DNA of 64,000 bases from Amaranthus tricolor (GCF_026212465.1 NC_080053.1:17289777-17353776), one strand, 5' to 3'; counted from the stretch's first letter, positions 45,093-57,170 are shown. Numbers and translations: made by a program. The notes: generated by a model not told the origin, from the letters alone.

Positions 45093-45485
45093 GGGATATT
45101 GTATATGGTAAGCACGAACTTTTGCAAAAAGTCAATGGTAGCAAATCCAAAAAAAAAAATTCCACAAATTAAAGTGTACTTTTGAAATTTAACTTTCTGT
45201 AAGATTAATGCCAAAAAATGTTTTGATTATATGTTAAGTTGTAAAATTTTGTTTTTACCTTGTCATTTTTCATTAAAATATTATAACATTTTTTCCTTAA
45301 AATTCCACAAAATGGCATTGTACTTTTTGAATTTAAGTTGTTGTAACATTAATTCCCAAACAATGTTAGATTATACATTAAGTTGTGAAATTCCAAAAGT
45401 ACAATGCTATTTTGTGGAATTTCTTTTAAAATTTGCTACCCACTCGCCTTTTGAAAATGTTCGTGTGTACCATGTAGAATATCCC
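45093..45485. mobile_element. Mutator-type MITE with perfect 9-bp target duplication
   Basis: 393 bp, starting GGGATATTGTATATGG and ending with the inverse CCATGTAGAATATCCC. The 9-mer TTTATAAAA is present on both sides (45084-45092 and 45486-45494). The inverted arms extend far inward (about 58 bp well matched, weaker to about 150 bp), and further inverted words such as ATTCCACAAA fill the centre. A 9-bp target duplication with long arms is characteristic of Mutator-like elements. No coding capacity. Confidence 0.85.
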
Positions 45486-45654
45486 TTTATAAAAAGAATA
45501 TAATACTCCAACAAGGTCAACCTTTCTAAATCATTGTATTTATTATTTATAATGATTCTATAGTCATTGTATTAAGTTCTAAAATTCCATTTAATTAATA
45601 ACAAATTACTATTTCTAATTACCAGAATAAGTAAATAATATTCTAAGTACCAAT

Positions 45655-45827
45655 ATGATGAGCAAAGTGCATCTATTTATACACAAATGCAAAATCTTTT
45701 TATGTTCTCATTTGATGGTTACATATAAAATCTATTTGTAATAATCAAAATGAATTAATTTGTGATTTAATTCCCAATCAAAACAGATCATCAATTCATA
45801 CTAATAACTACAACACTAAATAGTCCA
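45655..45827 (-). repeat. Truncated 3' LTR (empty mariner site)
   Basis: Aligns with the interrupted 5' LTR at 52855-52978 and 56535-56605. It shows TATA-like TGTATAAATAG on the minus strand (about 45673-45683) and the uninterrupted sequence TTTAATTCCCAATC where the mariner element sits in the other copy. Similarity stops at about 45655. Confidence 0.75.
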
Positions 45828-48800
45828 AAGAGTGATACTCAGCTTCACCAAGGTCTTTCATAGAAAAACAATTCTTTAACCATTCTTTGACTGAGTCACG
45901 CATGGGAATATCGTTTCCTATGAGTAATATGTCATCAACATATAAAACCAAGAAGAGAATGCTACTCCCACTAAATTTCTTGTAACCACAAGGTTCATCT
46001 TTATTTTCCAGAAAACCAAACTTTTTGACTGCCTCATCAAAACGAATATTCGAACTTTGAGATGCTTGCTTCAATCCATAAATGGATTTTTTAAGCTTGC
46101 ATACTTTCTTAGGATTTTCTGGATCATAAAAACCTTCTAGTTGTGTCATATACATATTCTCTTCTAAGAAACCATTCAAGAATGCGATTTTTACATCCAT
46201 TTGCCAAATCTCATAATCATAGAAGGCGACAATCGCTAAGAGTATCTGAATGGATATAAGCATCGCTACTGGTAAAAAGTTTACATCATAGTCAATACCA
46301 TGAACTTGTTTGTAACCCTTTGCCACTAACCATGCTTTGAAAACACTAATGTTTTCATCTTTGTCTATTTTCAATTTGAAAACCCATTTGCAGCCAATAG
46401 GTGTTATCCCATTAAGCAAATCAACCAAGCCCTATACTTGATTTTCAGACATAGATTCAATTTCAGAATTCATGAATCCAAGCCATTTGTCAGAGTTTTG
46501 ACTTGTCAAGGCATCTTTGTAGCTAGTAGGTTCTTTATGCTCTAAAATCACAATTTCAGAACGTTTAGTCAAAAGAAATCCAAATACTTCTTATATCAAA
46601 TTCTTGGTCTACTAGACCTACGGGGGCGACAATAGGAGAAATATTGTTCTCAACAATTTGAGAATTTTCGCACGAACTAGATTCGAGTCGAGCAGTAGGA
46701 GATAGTGATGGAATCACTTCTTCCATCACAGAGTCATGCATAAGACGAGTATCATGCATTCGATGCATTTCCTCAACCATAGACAATGGGATAAGTACTT
46801 CTGCTTCTGACGTAGAGTGATCCATATCCATTTGTTGGACATCTCGAATTATTTTCTGAAAAATATATTACTCCCCCTTACCTTCTTGGAAATGAAATCT
46901 TTTTCCTCGAAAGTACCATCCTTAGCAACAAACACTTTGTTCTCATGATGGTTGTAGACGTAAAAGCCACGTGTTTCTTTCTGATAACCTATGAAGAAAT
47001 ATTTGTCTGCTTTGGGAGCGAGTTTGTCTGTTTGTAAACGTTTACATAAGCTTCACAACCCCAAACACGTAGAAAAGAAAGAATATGAACTTTTCCTCTC
47101 CATAACTCATATAGAGTCTTATCTACTGCCTTGGATGGAATCCTTTTTAGTGTAAAAATAGCAATTTCGAGAGTATATCCTCAAAAGGATACTGGAAGAT
47201 CAGCAAGACTCCTTATAGATCGTACCATATCTAATAGAGTTTGGTTTCTCCCCTCAAACACACCATTCAACTGTGGTATTCCAGGTGGACTTTGTTGTGA
47301 GAGAATCCCACAACTTTTCAAATAATCAATAAAATTTTGGCTCAAATATTCACCACCACGATCTAATCGTAATGCTTTTATTGTCTTACCAAGTGGGTTC
47401 TCAACTTCTCTTTGGAACTCTTTGAACATTTCAAATGATTCCAACTTATGTTTCAATAAGTAAATATATTTATATCTACTTAAATCATTCATGAAGGTTG
47501 TGAAGCAATCGTAACCACCTCTAGCTTTTGTACTCATTGGTCCACATACATTTGTATTTATTAGACCTAAGAGTTCGCTTGCTTTTTCAACTACTCTAGT
47601 AAAGGGTGATCTTGTCCGATATTTACATAATATTAGACCTAAGATTTACATACATTAAATGATTCATAATAAAAAGATGGTAGAAGTCCATCAAACAAGT
47701 TTGATTATTATCATTTGTCCGACATTTCTTACTTTCTATGTTAAGAAAGTTATTTTCTTTATTAAGTAAATATAATCCATTAGAACTATTAGCACTAGCA
47801 TGAAATATATCATTCAAATAAATTGAGAAACAACCATTCTCTGTTGTAAATGAATATCCTTTCTAATCAAACTTATGAATAGAAACGATGTTTTTATTAA
47901 TACTAGGAACATAATAACATTTATTTAGTACTAATATTAATCAGATGGTAAAAGTAGACTATAAGTTCCAACTGCTGCAGCTAAGACATTTGCATCGTTA
48001 GCAACACGCAATTTTAACCTTTCCTTTTGCCAACTTCCTACTCCTTGTTAGTCCATGCACATTTGTACTAATGTGATAACCATAACCGGCATCAAATACC
48101 TATGAAGTAGTACTTGGATAATTAACTTCTATAACATAGATACCTGAAGTAGTTTTCTTATCATTTAAGTACTTGGGGCAATTCCTCTTCCAATGACCAA
48201 TCTTGTTATAATAGAAGCATTTGCTATTCGCAGCCACTTTTGGCTTTGCAACAACCTTTGGCTTATCAGAAGCTTTAGAAACGACTACTTGTTTGCTTTT
48301 TTGTTGCTTCTTTTTGCCAAACCCAGGCTTCTTTAACCCTTTTCCATTTTAAACCATAAGAACTTCCTTCTTAGGTTCAATTTGGATATTCTGCTCAATA
48401 GTAATGAGCATCCCATGTAACTAAGCAAGAATTTTTAAACTCCATTCACGTAAATTTCAACCTGAAATTCTTGAACCCTTCATGAAGAGAGTGTAGTATG
48501 ATGTCAGTAGCCATCTCTTGGCTATAAGGAAAGCCTAGTCATTCCAAGTTTTCAAAATGACCAATCATCTTAAAGACATGTTCTCCCACTTACTTCCCAC
48601 CTCTAACTCACACTCCAAAATAGCCTTATGAGTCTGATACCTCTCAACTTTGGCTGGCACTCGAAACATGGTTTTCAATTGTTGAATGATATTAACAATT
48701 ACCGATCTTTCATAGATAGCCTTATGAGTGGCTTTCTCATCATCCTTAGAGTTAGCAGTTAGGGTTGGGATAGTGGTTTTGAGATCATGCTCTCTTCCTC

Positions 48801-48921
48801 TAAACCTCAGAATGATTCTTAAGTTCCTTTCCCAATTAAGGAAAAATTTCCCGTTCAGTTTATCCTTCTCAAGGATTAAACGCAAATTGATAAGTAAAGT
48901 GTTGTTGTTGTTACTAGACAT
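45808..48921 (-). pseudogene. Copia gag-pol pseudogene
   Basis: Gag starts at the ATG at 48919-48921 (MSSNNNNTLLINLRLILEKD, then LNGKFFLNWERNLRIIL). A zinc knuckle at about 48185-48226 reads CFYYNKIGHWKRNC, with its second Cys changed to Tyr. The protease motif near 48080 is altered to FDAGYGYHI. Integrase (47537-47181) shows DRGGEYLSQNF and PQLNGVFEGRNQTLLD. Reverse transcriptase (46428-45850) has CKWVFKLKIDKDEN, QMDVKIAFLNGFLEE, KKSIYGLKQAS and LYVDDILLIGND. After SMKDLGEAEYHSL the frame enters the LTR, so the end of RT and most of RNase H are deleted. Numerous stops and frame slips. Confidence 0.85.
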
Positions 48922-49357
48922 GATATCTACAATATAAAGACATGTAAAATTCATTATGTTTATCAAAATATAGCTAAGTTATTCTAAGCAATTTAACAAA
49001 AAAATAAAAGCCATAAAACACTTTGTTCATTTTTAAATTTTCCCTTATGAATTAAGTGATTCCAAGATTCTATTTAAAATAATATTAAGCGGACTTGGGC
49101 CCTACTTATAATATTATTTTATCAAGGTAAGTAAACTCTTTTACTAATTACAACTCTTGTAATTCATGGTTGATAGGTCATAACACTTTATCTAAATCCT
49201 ATCCCTTTGCTTCAAATCCTAAAACCCTTTTGATGATTATGTTGAGCGTAACCAAATAAACAAGTAAATTTTTCAAATTTACTCTATGTTGTCCTAAATC
49301 AATTAGAAACACCCTATTTGGGCAGAACCTATCAATAATGATAAAGGCTTCTATAGA
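48922..49357 (-). other. Copia leader, part next to gag
   Basis: AT-rich untranslated leader. Just before the gag ATG the minus strand reads TTTATATTGTAG|AT, a possible splice acceptor. No gene. Confidence 0.45.
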
Positions 49358-49362
49358 TGCTT

Positions 49363-51678
49363 TGTAACACCCCGATATTTTCTTCCCGATATATTTAATA
49401 ATTCACTAGTAATATTATTTCTATATATATATATATATTATTTATTAATTGGGCTTGGTCAATAGATTTGCAAACCTTTTTTGCAATTAGAATTATTTGG
49501 GCCCAAACTTTTCCTTAGCCCATCTTTTATTTTCAAAAAAAAAAAATTAAAAAAAAAAAGAAAATAGGAGGGAAGGTGGCCGGTCCTATGGGACTCTTGG
49601 TGGAGCTTGTAACTCCCTTAGGGTAATGAAGGTTTAAGGCACTAATCCAATATAATTAACCCTTCTTAATTCCTTAATCATTTTCATTTTGACATCCTTT
49701 CATTTCTAAAGTTTTCAAGGACAAAAAAAAAACATATCCTCTTAAAATTCCTCCTAATCCACATTTCTAACTCCATTACCCTTCATCATTTGGTGTTTTC
49801 CTTTACAATTGTAAGTGTAATTCTTAATCTATGTTGATTCTTAAGTTTTAATTTAAAATTCTATGATTATTATATGTGTTATATTATAATTCATGTTTAA
49901 TTTATGAATTTATTATTTCATGTATGATTTTGGGATGTATTTTTTCTATCTAAATTGATGAAAAATGTTTCTTTTTAGAATAGGATTGGTTTGTGTGATG
50001 GGTGATTTTGAAATTTATATATAAATATGAATGATCATGTAAAAAAAATGTGTGTGTGTTTTTTTATATTTGGTGGAAAAGTTATTTATTTTATTGGCTA
50101 ATATGAGAAATTTATAATTTTGCTAGAGAAAAAATATATATACAAATATGTATAAAGAAATTATTGTTGAACATTGAATTTAATCTCAAAGATGGTTCAT
50201 AAGAATTATATAAATTTGGTCATTAATATTTGATAGGCAATATACCATTTGAAATTCATTTGTTGATGAATTTTGGTGAATCCCGTAGGGTTAGGAAAAT
50301 GGTAAAATAAACTGTTTTTGGGACACTTTTTGGCTTGAAAATAGGTTAAAAATACTTAGAATACATTATGAATTATGAAAATTGGTACCCGGGGGTTTTG
50401 ACGCCTTCCGGATGCAACGGTGAAGTCAGAATTTCAGTTTGGCAGTGTTAACATACTGTTCTAGACAGAATGCTAAATCTGAATTTTATTTGATGTTATG
50501 TTGTGATGAAGTATGTTGTGTGATCATGAATTGTTTGCAAGTGTGACTTGATGTTAGATGTGTGTGTGTGTGTGTGTGTGTGTGCGCGTGTGTGTGTGCG
50601 TGTGTGTGCCTTGGTTGTGGTTTGAGAAAGTGTGAATATATGCTTATTCCCGTATGTACGATTGAATCGTGTAGGAAGTCGATTCGTGACGGGAAGTTGA
50701 TAGGTTCATTTAAGATTTGCTTTTGTTTTCTTAAGGTACGTACACGCAGTAAAATTTTGTACATCGTGGATTGGTTGTTATAAAGGAATAATAATAATAT
50801 ATTGAATAAAGTGTGAAAGTGATGTTATGATTTCTTATTCAAGAGATATAATTTCAATAACTTGATGAGTAGAGGTAGTATGAACTCACTAACTTTAAAG
50901 TAGACGTAGTATGACGTCGATTGGTGGAAAGATTTTACTCGCGGTTTGTGGGGGCATTATGAGCCACCGCGGGGGTATGCATACTTAACCATAGGCACCG
51001 AAGTAAAGCGTGTTGCCTATGGTAGAGACTTGCTTAGGGGTTAGCTCCCCCTAATGTATTGTCTTACTCCGGAAGTTTAGGGTTTGGTCCGACAGTATGG
51101 CCGGAAAAGTACAGCAGTATGGCTGACTGACTCAATGAATCATTTGAAATTTATTAAAAAGTAAATATTGAACTATAGCCGACGTATGGTAAGTTGCCAT
51201 TGTGCTTTATGCTATAATGTTAGTGTTATAAGATATGTTTTTTGCTGACGTGTACCTTTGATCTTAACGATTCTGCGATGATGTTGTTTTTCCTTTCGGG
51301 GTTAATAACTAGCAGTGAGTTAAGTTGCAGGCTGGGGAGTGAGGATTACATCTGAAGGATAAAAGAGATAGAGTACGGAAGGATTTTAATTTCGGACTTT
51401 ATTAGCTTTTTAGAAATGGATTTATTCAAGAGACGACTTTGCTCTCGAGATGTACTCCTTGGACTTTTGGTTTCATATCTTTTATCCGCTGCTAAGACTA
51501 CCATATCACTAATTAATCTATAATAACTCTAGTAGAACTCGATCCGCAAGTTTTAACTTTAAAAATTTCTTTTTCTCGTGCCTTTATGACATCTTGGTTT
51601 AACTCGGGTCCTGCTTGGTTTTCTTTTAAAATATAAAAATCTCTCTTTTAGCGATCCGAGTTTTTCCGGGATGTTACA
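49363..51678. mobile_element. Solo LTR (TGTAACACCCCG...TGTTACA), 2316 bp
   Basis: It starts TGTAACACCCCGATA and ends CGGGATGTTACA, with short inverted termini. The 5-mer TGCTT is duplicated on both sides (49358-49362 and 51679-51683). It contains no reading frame of retrotransposon type and no internal LTR pair, so it is an LTR left after recombination between the two LTRs of a complete element. TGTAACACCCCG termini are typical of plant Ty3/gypsy LTRs. It lies in the leader of the older copia element. Confidence 0.85.
50562..50609. repeat. (TG)n microsatellite inside the solo LTR
   Basis: About 48 bp of TG dinucleotides with a few GC interruptions. Confidence 0.95.
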
Positions 51679-51683
51679 TGCTT

Positions 51684-52854
51684 TATTTTGGAAAAGCATA
51701 ACTCAATATTATTTAGGGACCGATATTCTATGTTGGTTTATTTTAAATGATCACATAAATAAATATACAACATAAACATAGCAAAGCATTTTAAAAGCAA
51801 ATAAAATGCAGATAATAAATGTGATCTTAGTATGGCCCCTAAATACAAAAACTAAAAACTATACTTTTAGGTTCTGTCCTCGTGGCATCATGAATCTCCA
51901 TTACAAGTAAATTTGAAATTACAATTTAAATAATATATTATAATATTACAAATGATACAAGGATTGTATTACAATCAAAGAACCGATACATAGATCGTAA
52001 ACCTTTGTACTTATACTTGAGTCAAACTAGTCATCGCAATATATAATATTAAATATTATAAATTCATATAATTATATATAAAACATGAAACAAACAATTA
52101 AAGCATGAATATATAATTGAATAAATTTATGTCAATTAATAAAATTAAAAACATTAACCACTTAATTTAAATTTATTAATCACATTAATAAAATTAAAGC
52201 ATAAGAATCTTGTTTAATTGGTCAAAATTCCAAATTAATGACCAAATTAAAACAGAAACTTTAAACCCCATTATTATTTTATTCAATTACTAATTAAAAG
52301 TGAGAATTAATTCTAAATTAATTGATTTATAATTGCCTTGGATTAATTATGAGAAAAAAAAACAGCCCAGAACCGCCAAGGAGGCGCGCGTCCCTTCCTC
52401 TTCCCCTTTCTCCTTTCCTCTTATCCTGCTTAAAACAGTACGAGCCTTTTATGGCTGCTGCAATTGCAACATTCACTAAGACCACCAAAAAAGACCTAAT
52501 AAGATGGTACCAAACCACGTGAAAACCACCCTAAACAATCGCACCCACCGTGTACTAGCCACAAGAGCCACCAAGAGAGGATAATTTTCGCTATATGTGG
52601 GAGATTTTTGCTATATATTAATACATATAAAGTATGTATAAGAATTATACCCACCATGCGTGAATTCCACATAGTACGACTGGCCGACTTGGTATGTAAT
52701 ATCACCGAATGAGATTAGAATGTCAAGTTTTGTTCCTATAGTATTGGTCCACAAGCACCAATTGGATCACCACGTATGCTAGTACGGAATAAGAAATACT
52801 AACACTCTTATTACTTTTAAGGTGGAGAAAGGTTGAGAGAAATAGCACACGATC
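51684..52854 (-). other. Copia leader and 3' part of its 5' LTR
   Basis: Noncoding, between the solo LTR and the recognisable U3 of the 5' LTR. No primer-binding site could be identified, so the LTR end is not placed. A GC-richer patch with CT-runs occurs at 52360-52430. Confidence 0.4.
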
Positions 52855-52978
52855 TTATGAAACATGATTAGCAAAGTGCATATATTTATATACAATTGCA
52901 AAACCTTCTCACATACTCATTTGATGGTTACATATAACATTTATATGTGATAATAAAAATGAATTAATTTATGTTTTA
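52855..52978 (-). repeat. 5' LTR, part left of the mariner insertion
   Basis: Matches 45655-45778, including TGTATATAAATATATGC on the minus strand, a TATA-like motif. It ends at the TA target of the mariner element and resumes at 56535. Confidence 0.75.
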
Positions 52979-53423
52979 CTCCCTCCTTTCTTTTAAGTTC
53001 TTCCACCTTATTATAACGGGTAGTTTCATAAGTTCTTCCACTTTAGAATACTTTTTAGTTTTAGAAAGTTTTTATCCCACTTTTACCCCTTAAAACCCCC
53101 ATTTTCTTTTAATGTACCCGGAATCATCCAGATACATTTATTAGCTTCTTGGGCGTTGGACTTTTCATTATTACACCTATTGCCTTCCTATTCTTCCTCC
53201 TCCTCTTGAACGGTCATTTCTCTCTCTTCATGAACACCATTTTCATGGCTTTTCCCCCTGTTTGTTCTTCATTTTTAGTGCATTTTAACTGCATTAAAAT
53301 GTAGATCAGTTTATTCTCATCATTTTGAGGTTCGTTTTGTTTGTTTTGGCAAAGTTTCAAAATTTAAAGCACCCTGTTCTGGAATCCGCCATTATCTTCT
53401 TGTTGAACCTTTAAGTCTTTGCA

Positions 53424-53783
53424 ATGGAAAACAACAAATCTAAGACTGACTCCACAATTCCTTCATATCTTTATGACTGTCTATGCGATTATGGTGAGTT
53501 GTGTTCTTGTTCCCTCCATGGTAGTTCCCATTCCTACTCCAATGAAATTTTGAAGTGGTCAAAAAAAGATCTTGAGGCATATCAAAAGGTACTTGAAGAT
53601 GATGCCACATTTGTGTATCATGAATCTCCACCAACTTCTCCTATTGTTGAAAAGGAACCATCTCAATTATATCCATTAACTCCAACTAATGTGAAAGAAG
53701 ATGAAATCAATTTGGTTGTCCATGACACTCCTAAAGATGTTATTGCGTCTAGGGCAAAATTGAACCCCAAAAAACGTGCTTAA
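53424..53783 (+). CDS. Convergent accessory ORF inside the mariner element, function unknown
   Basis: 119 residues in a clean frame starting TTTGCAATGGAAAAC, a good plant start context, after a 440-bp leader from the left terminus. The N-terminal third is Cys/Tyr-rich (YLYDCLCDYGELCSC). The middle is predicted helical (NEILKWSKKDLEAYQKVL). The C-terminal part is acidic and Pro-rich and ends in a basic patch (KLNPKKRA) that could be a nuclear signal. It points toward the transposase gene on the other strand, with about 550 bp of noncoding DNA between. No family was recognised. It may be an accessory protein of this mariner lineage or a captured host exon. Chance occurrence is possible but the start context, length and composition argue against it. 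Confidence 0.5.
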   Translation: MENNKSKTDSTIPSYLYDCLCDYGELCSCSLHGSSHSYSNEILKWSKKDLEAYQKVLEDDATFVYHESPPTSPIVEKEPSQLYPLTPTNVKEDEINLVVHDTPKDVIASRAKLNPKKRA

Positions 53784-54328
53784 TGATTGTAAGGTTGTTC
53801 TGATATTTCGTTTTTTTAATTAAATTTGAAAAATTGGAGCTGGTTTTATGTGTTGTTGTTTGATGCTGGATTATGATGATCTTGTATTTATGTTTGATGT
53901 TTGTTTTTAATGTGTTGTTGTTGATATTGTGTTCTTCTGGTTTATTTGGGGTTTTTTTCGTTCTACTGTTGGTATTATGTTGCTGGTTTTAGGGTTGATG
54001 TTTGTTGTTGGTTTTATGTGTACAAGCCCCTGTGATGTCAAATTGTTGAACCTCTAAATTCTGAAAAATTTACTTTGATTACTTGGTTGAGTAGCATTTG
54101 GTAAACCAAAACCCATCACTTGATTTTTTAGCATGTTCAGTTACTTCATTTGTTGATGATCAATTATAATCTGAGAGGTTTCATAACCTCTATGAAGAAT
54201 CAGGGGGCTTTTTTTCCTGAAATTATGTAAAATAATGAAGTGACTTGCTAATCAAAAACATGCACATTAATCGTTAGCATGGGTTGTGATTAACAAATTG
54301 TTGCTCCTAAGTTTTTAAAGCTACAATT

Positions 54329-55880
54329 TTAATGATGATTTGAACAAAATAAACTAAGGGGCTTCGATGTTTGTCCTCCTTGAGTTTCTTCAACTGCCTG
54401 ATCATAAGCTTCTTGAATGATCTCGGTTGTTTGTGCAGCATCCTCATTTTCTGTTAATGCTTGTGTCTGTTGCAGATCCCTGTTTGGGTTAAGAAAAGCT
54501 ACAGCTTCTCTAACCAATTGTGTTGGGATTCTCACTTGAATCCTTAACCTGCCATTGTCTTCGTCAACCTTCTTTCCAAAGTGTGGTTGTATGTAGTCAT
54601 TAGACCCCTTAACTTTTAAAATCTCATTTAAATGGTGTTGTAATGAGATGCACACATTAGTTAAGGTCTTTGGATGTAACTCTCCGAATGCATCCTCAAC
54701 TGTTGTGATTAATTCGTATTGTTTTTAGGAATCTTTTTATGCATAAGTGATTGTATGCTCCTAAAGAAACCCAAGTCTAAAATATTACAATCCGGACTAT
54801 TTGGAGGTTGTTGAGTAAGAATGAAAGTTAAACCCCCTTGCCTATTGTGTTGTTGCCGTATTGGATCATCGTTTGTGATATGAACCCTTGCATTATCTCG
54901 TGGAATAAAAATAATGGAAAGTCCTTCACTTGGCCATTTTCTTAGTATAGCCGGAATCAATTGTTGTATGAGCATACTCCTATAAACTTCTTGATTAACT
55001 GATTCGGTTGGTTTAATTTCTATTGAACCCCTTGGTCGATTCTTTGAATCTCTTTGTGTTGCCACCATATTGATAAAAGGGAAAATTCCATTTTTCCCAT
55101 CAAACGTACATTGACCAAAACGATTCCATCTAGTCCTAGCAACGGCCCCTAAGAACATGGCCTAAGGTATGAACATTGATGACTTCGCTGCCCTATATGG
55201 GACCTTTTCTTTGTGTGCTAAATAAACCCTTTGCGTTTTCTTGGTTAAATAAAACCACTTCTCGTCAATGTGAATATAATCGTACATTACTTTGTAAATC
55301 GGGTGTCTTCTTGGATAAGGCTCAAAATCCACTCCACCCTCCTTATTTTGTTGGCATCGGTTAAAGCCGGGTGTAGTGGATTTGAATGAGTCTTTATCTC
55401 GCCTCTTTTTATCAACCTCCACACTATTGACGGTGTCAAATCTAAACATGTTGCAACATCTCTAATGCAAGTGCGTTCGCCAATGGGTCTAGACTCAAGT
55501 AAGTTTGGTGGTACGACCACTCTTTTTCTTCCACAATTTTTGTACTTGGATTCCACAATGTATGCTTTGTTTGCTTCCTTGGTTTGTATTGCTCGTTTCC
55601 ATAAATCTCGGATGGTTCTATGTGTGTAGCCGTATTTTTGAGCTATGCGTTTGAATGTACCATAAGGAAGTGAGTCACTAACTTTTAGTGACAACATATC
55701 TTGGAAAATAAGTTGCCTTAACTCATTCGTGAGTCTTGGCTTATGCTGATTTTGTTGCTGTGGTCCTATTTCTTCCATATTCTGTGACTCTTCTTCTGAT
55801 TCGGAACTAGGCTCTGGAACGTATGAATTCGATCCAAAGTACCAAGCCCCCTGATGCTCATCTTCACTTCCTGAAGCCAT
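54329..55880 (-). pseudogene. Mariner-like transposase (DD39D), two frameshifts
   Basis: Starts at the ATG at 55880. An acidic N-terminus is followed by an HTH region (RLTNELRQLIFQDML, then GTFKRIAQKYGYTHRTI) and a second HTH (RTCIRDVATCLDLTPSIVW). The frame slips near 55300, then continues with HIDEKWFYLTKKT (first Asp), FLGAVARTRW, IFIPRDNARVH (second Asp) and QPPNSPDCNILDLGFF. The third Asp is in NILD, 39 residues after the second, as in plant DD39D mariners. A second slip at about 54709 leads to the C-terminus (CISLQHHLNEILKVKGSNDY). All three catalytic Asp residues are intact. The enzyme would cut and paste the element and related Stowaway MITEs at TA sites. Confidence 0.9.
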
Positions 55881-56534
55881 TGAAGGCTAATGATGCGATG
55901 ATCTTTTTCACAAACTGTTTAGCTACTGATTTTTGTAAGCTGTTAAGAAAAGCTTACTGATTTTTGTAAGATAATGTTGCTGATTTTCGAATTTATATGA
56001 AGAATTTGTAAGCTGTTCAGAAAAGCTAATGATTTTTGGAAGAAGATGCTACTGATTTTTCCAGATTGTTTGGGTACTGATTTTTTACAATCTGGAATTT
56101 GTAAGGTCATTTTTTCAGATTATTTGATGTAATTTCTGATTAGAGTACATGTAATTGCTGATCCATGTTAGTTTAATATGGCCAATGTATGTAATTTGAT
56201 GATCTATGATTGTAAATTTCTGAATTTTTTTGGTTTTTGTATGGAGGGATTAAGTTCCCTCCTTTTTTTGATTGTAGAGCTCCAAACTTTCCCAATTTGG
56301 AAAGTTGGTTAAATTATCACCATTGTAAGGTTATATTTCATTTTTAATTAATTTAATAAAATTAGTTTTTTTTGTTTTACTTTTATTTATAATTATTTTC
56401 TCTTTCATACTTTCAATAAATCATTACTTCACACTACTATTTAATTAAAATAATACCCACTACAATCAAAGATTCTCTTTTTCTTAATATGTGTGAAAAA
56501 ACCAAAGTGGAAGAACTTAAAAGAACGGAAGGAG

Positions 56535-56605
56535 TAATTCCCAATTAAAACACATTATTAAATCATACTAATAACTCCCACACTAAATAATCCAAAAAGC
56601 ATCTT
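56535..56605 (-). repeat. 5' LTR, terminal part right of the mariner insertion
   Basis: TAATTCCCAATTAAAAC and ACTAATAACTCCCACACTAA match the start of the sister LTR at about 45770-45827. Its outer end is near 56600. Confidence 0.7.
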
Positions 56606-56836
56606 ATGCAATTGATACTGTTTTATCCAATCGGTAATTTTTATGTGTAATCTTAAAGGACCCGATTATAATAACAGTATACTAATCTAATTATTATACA
56701 GATCAAAGTTGGTTTAGACAAATAATTATAATAATTTTACATATAAACTACACATTTTGTTGGTTATTGTTAATTATACGTCAAATAAAGTAAACAATTT
56801 TGAAAGTTATTCTCATTGTTACAAACATTAAAATAA

Positions 56837-57161
56837 GTGAAATTATCAATGATATTCTTAAGTTTTTGCACTTTATTTATGGTACCCCTAAGTTTTTTTG
56901 ATTATCAATGATATCCTTGTGTTATTGAGCGTCTTACAACCGTAACCTTTTTTAGTTTTTTCCATCCAAAACCGTTTTTTAATGTTTTAAATTGAAAAAT
57001 AAAAGAAAAAGAAAAAAAATTAACGATTTTGGATTGAAAAAATTAAAAAATGTTACAGTTGTAGAACGCTCAATAACTTGAGGGTATTATTGATATTTGA
57101 AAAAACTTACGGGTACCATTGATAAAATGCAAAAATTTAGGGGTACCATTAATAATTTCCC
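56837..57161. mobile_element. Mutator-type MITE with 9-bp target duplication
   Basis: 325 bp with long inverted arms: left GTGAAATTATCAATGATA, right inverse GGGAAATTATTAATGGTA. The arms contain GGTACCCCTAA and TTATTGAGCGT, and match over more than 100 bp. The 9-mer TTAAAATAA flanks both ends (56828-56836 and 57162-57170). Noncoding; transcripts would fold into a hairpin. Confidence 0.85.
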
Positions 57162-57170
57162 TTAAAATAA

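Larger units (their letters stand above)
52979..56534. mobile_element. Complete mariner-like element (DD39D) with two convergent genes
   Basis: 3556 bp bounded by TA on both sides (52977-52978 and 56535-56536). The termini read CTCCCTCCTTTCTTTTAAG and CTCCTTCCGTTCTTTTAAG, and the match continues to about 31 bp, the Stowaway/mariner terminus. A transposase lies on the minus strand (55880-54329) and a second frame on the plus strand (53424-53783). The empty site is preserved in the sister LTR at about 45775-45785, which proves the insertion. Size and layout resemble complete plant mariner elements such as those of beet. Confidence 0.93.
45655..56605 (-). mobile_element. Ty1/copia element split by a solo LTR and a mariner element
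   Basis: On the minus strand the order is 5' LTR (right, interrupted), leader, gag, protease, integrase, partial reverse transcriptase, and a remnant of the 3' LTR (left). The U3 parts of the two LTRs align at 45655-45827 versus 52855-52978 plus 56535-56605. A 2316-bp solo LTR (49363-51678) sits in the leader and a 3556-bp mariner element (52979-56534) in the 5' LTR. The element is old: the gene is full of stops, the reverse transcriptase is cut short and the 3' LTR is truncated. Gag and integrase motifs fit the Tork-like copia group. Confidence 0.8.

Noticed and set aside
52322..52705. Short frames on both strands near 52.4 kb
   Set aside because: They lie in the copia leader/LTR, overlap each other and show no motif.
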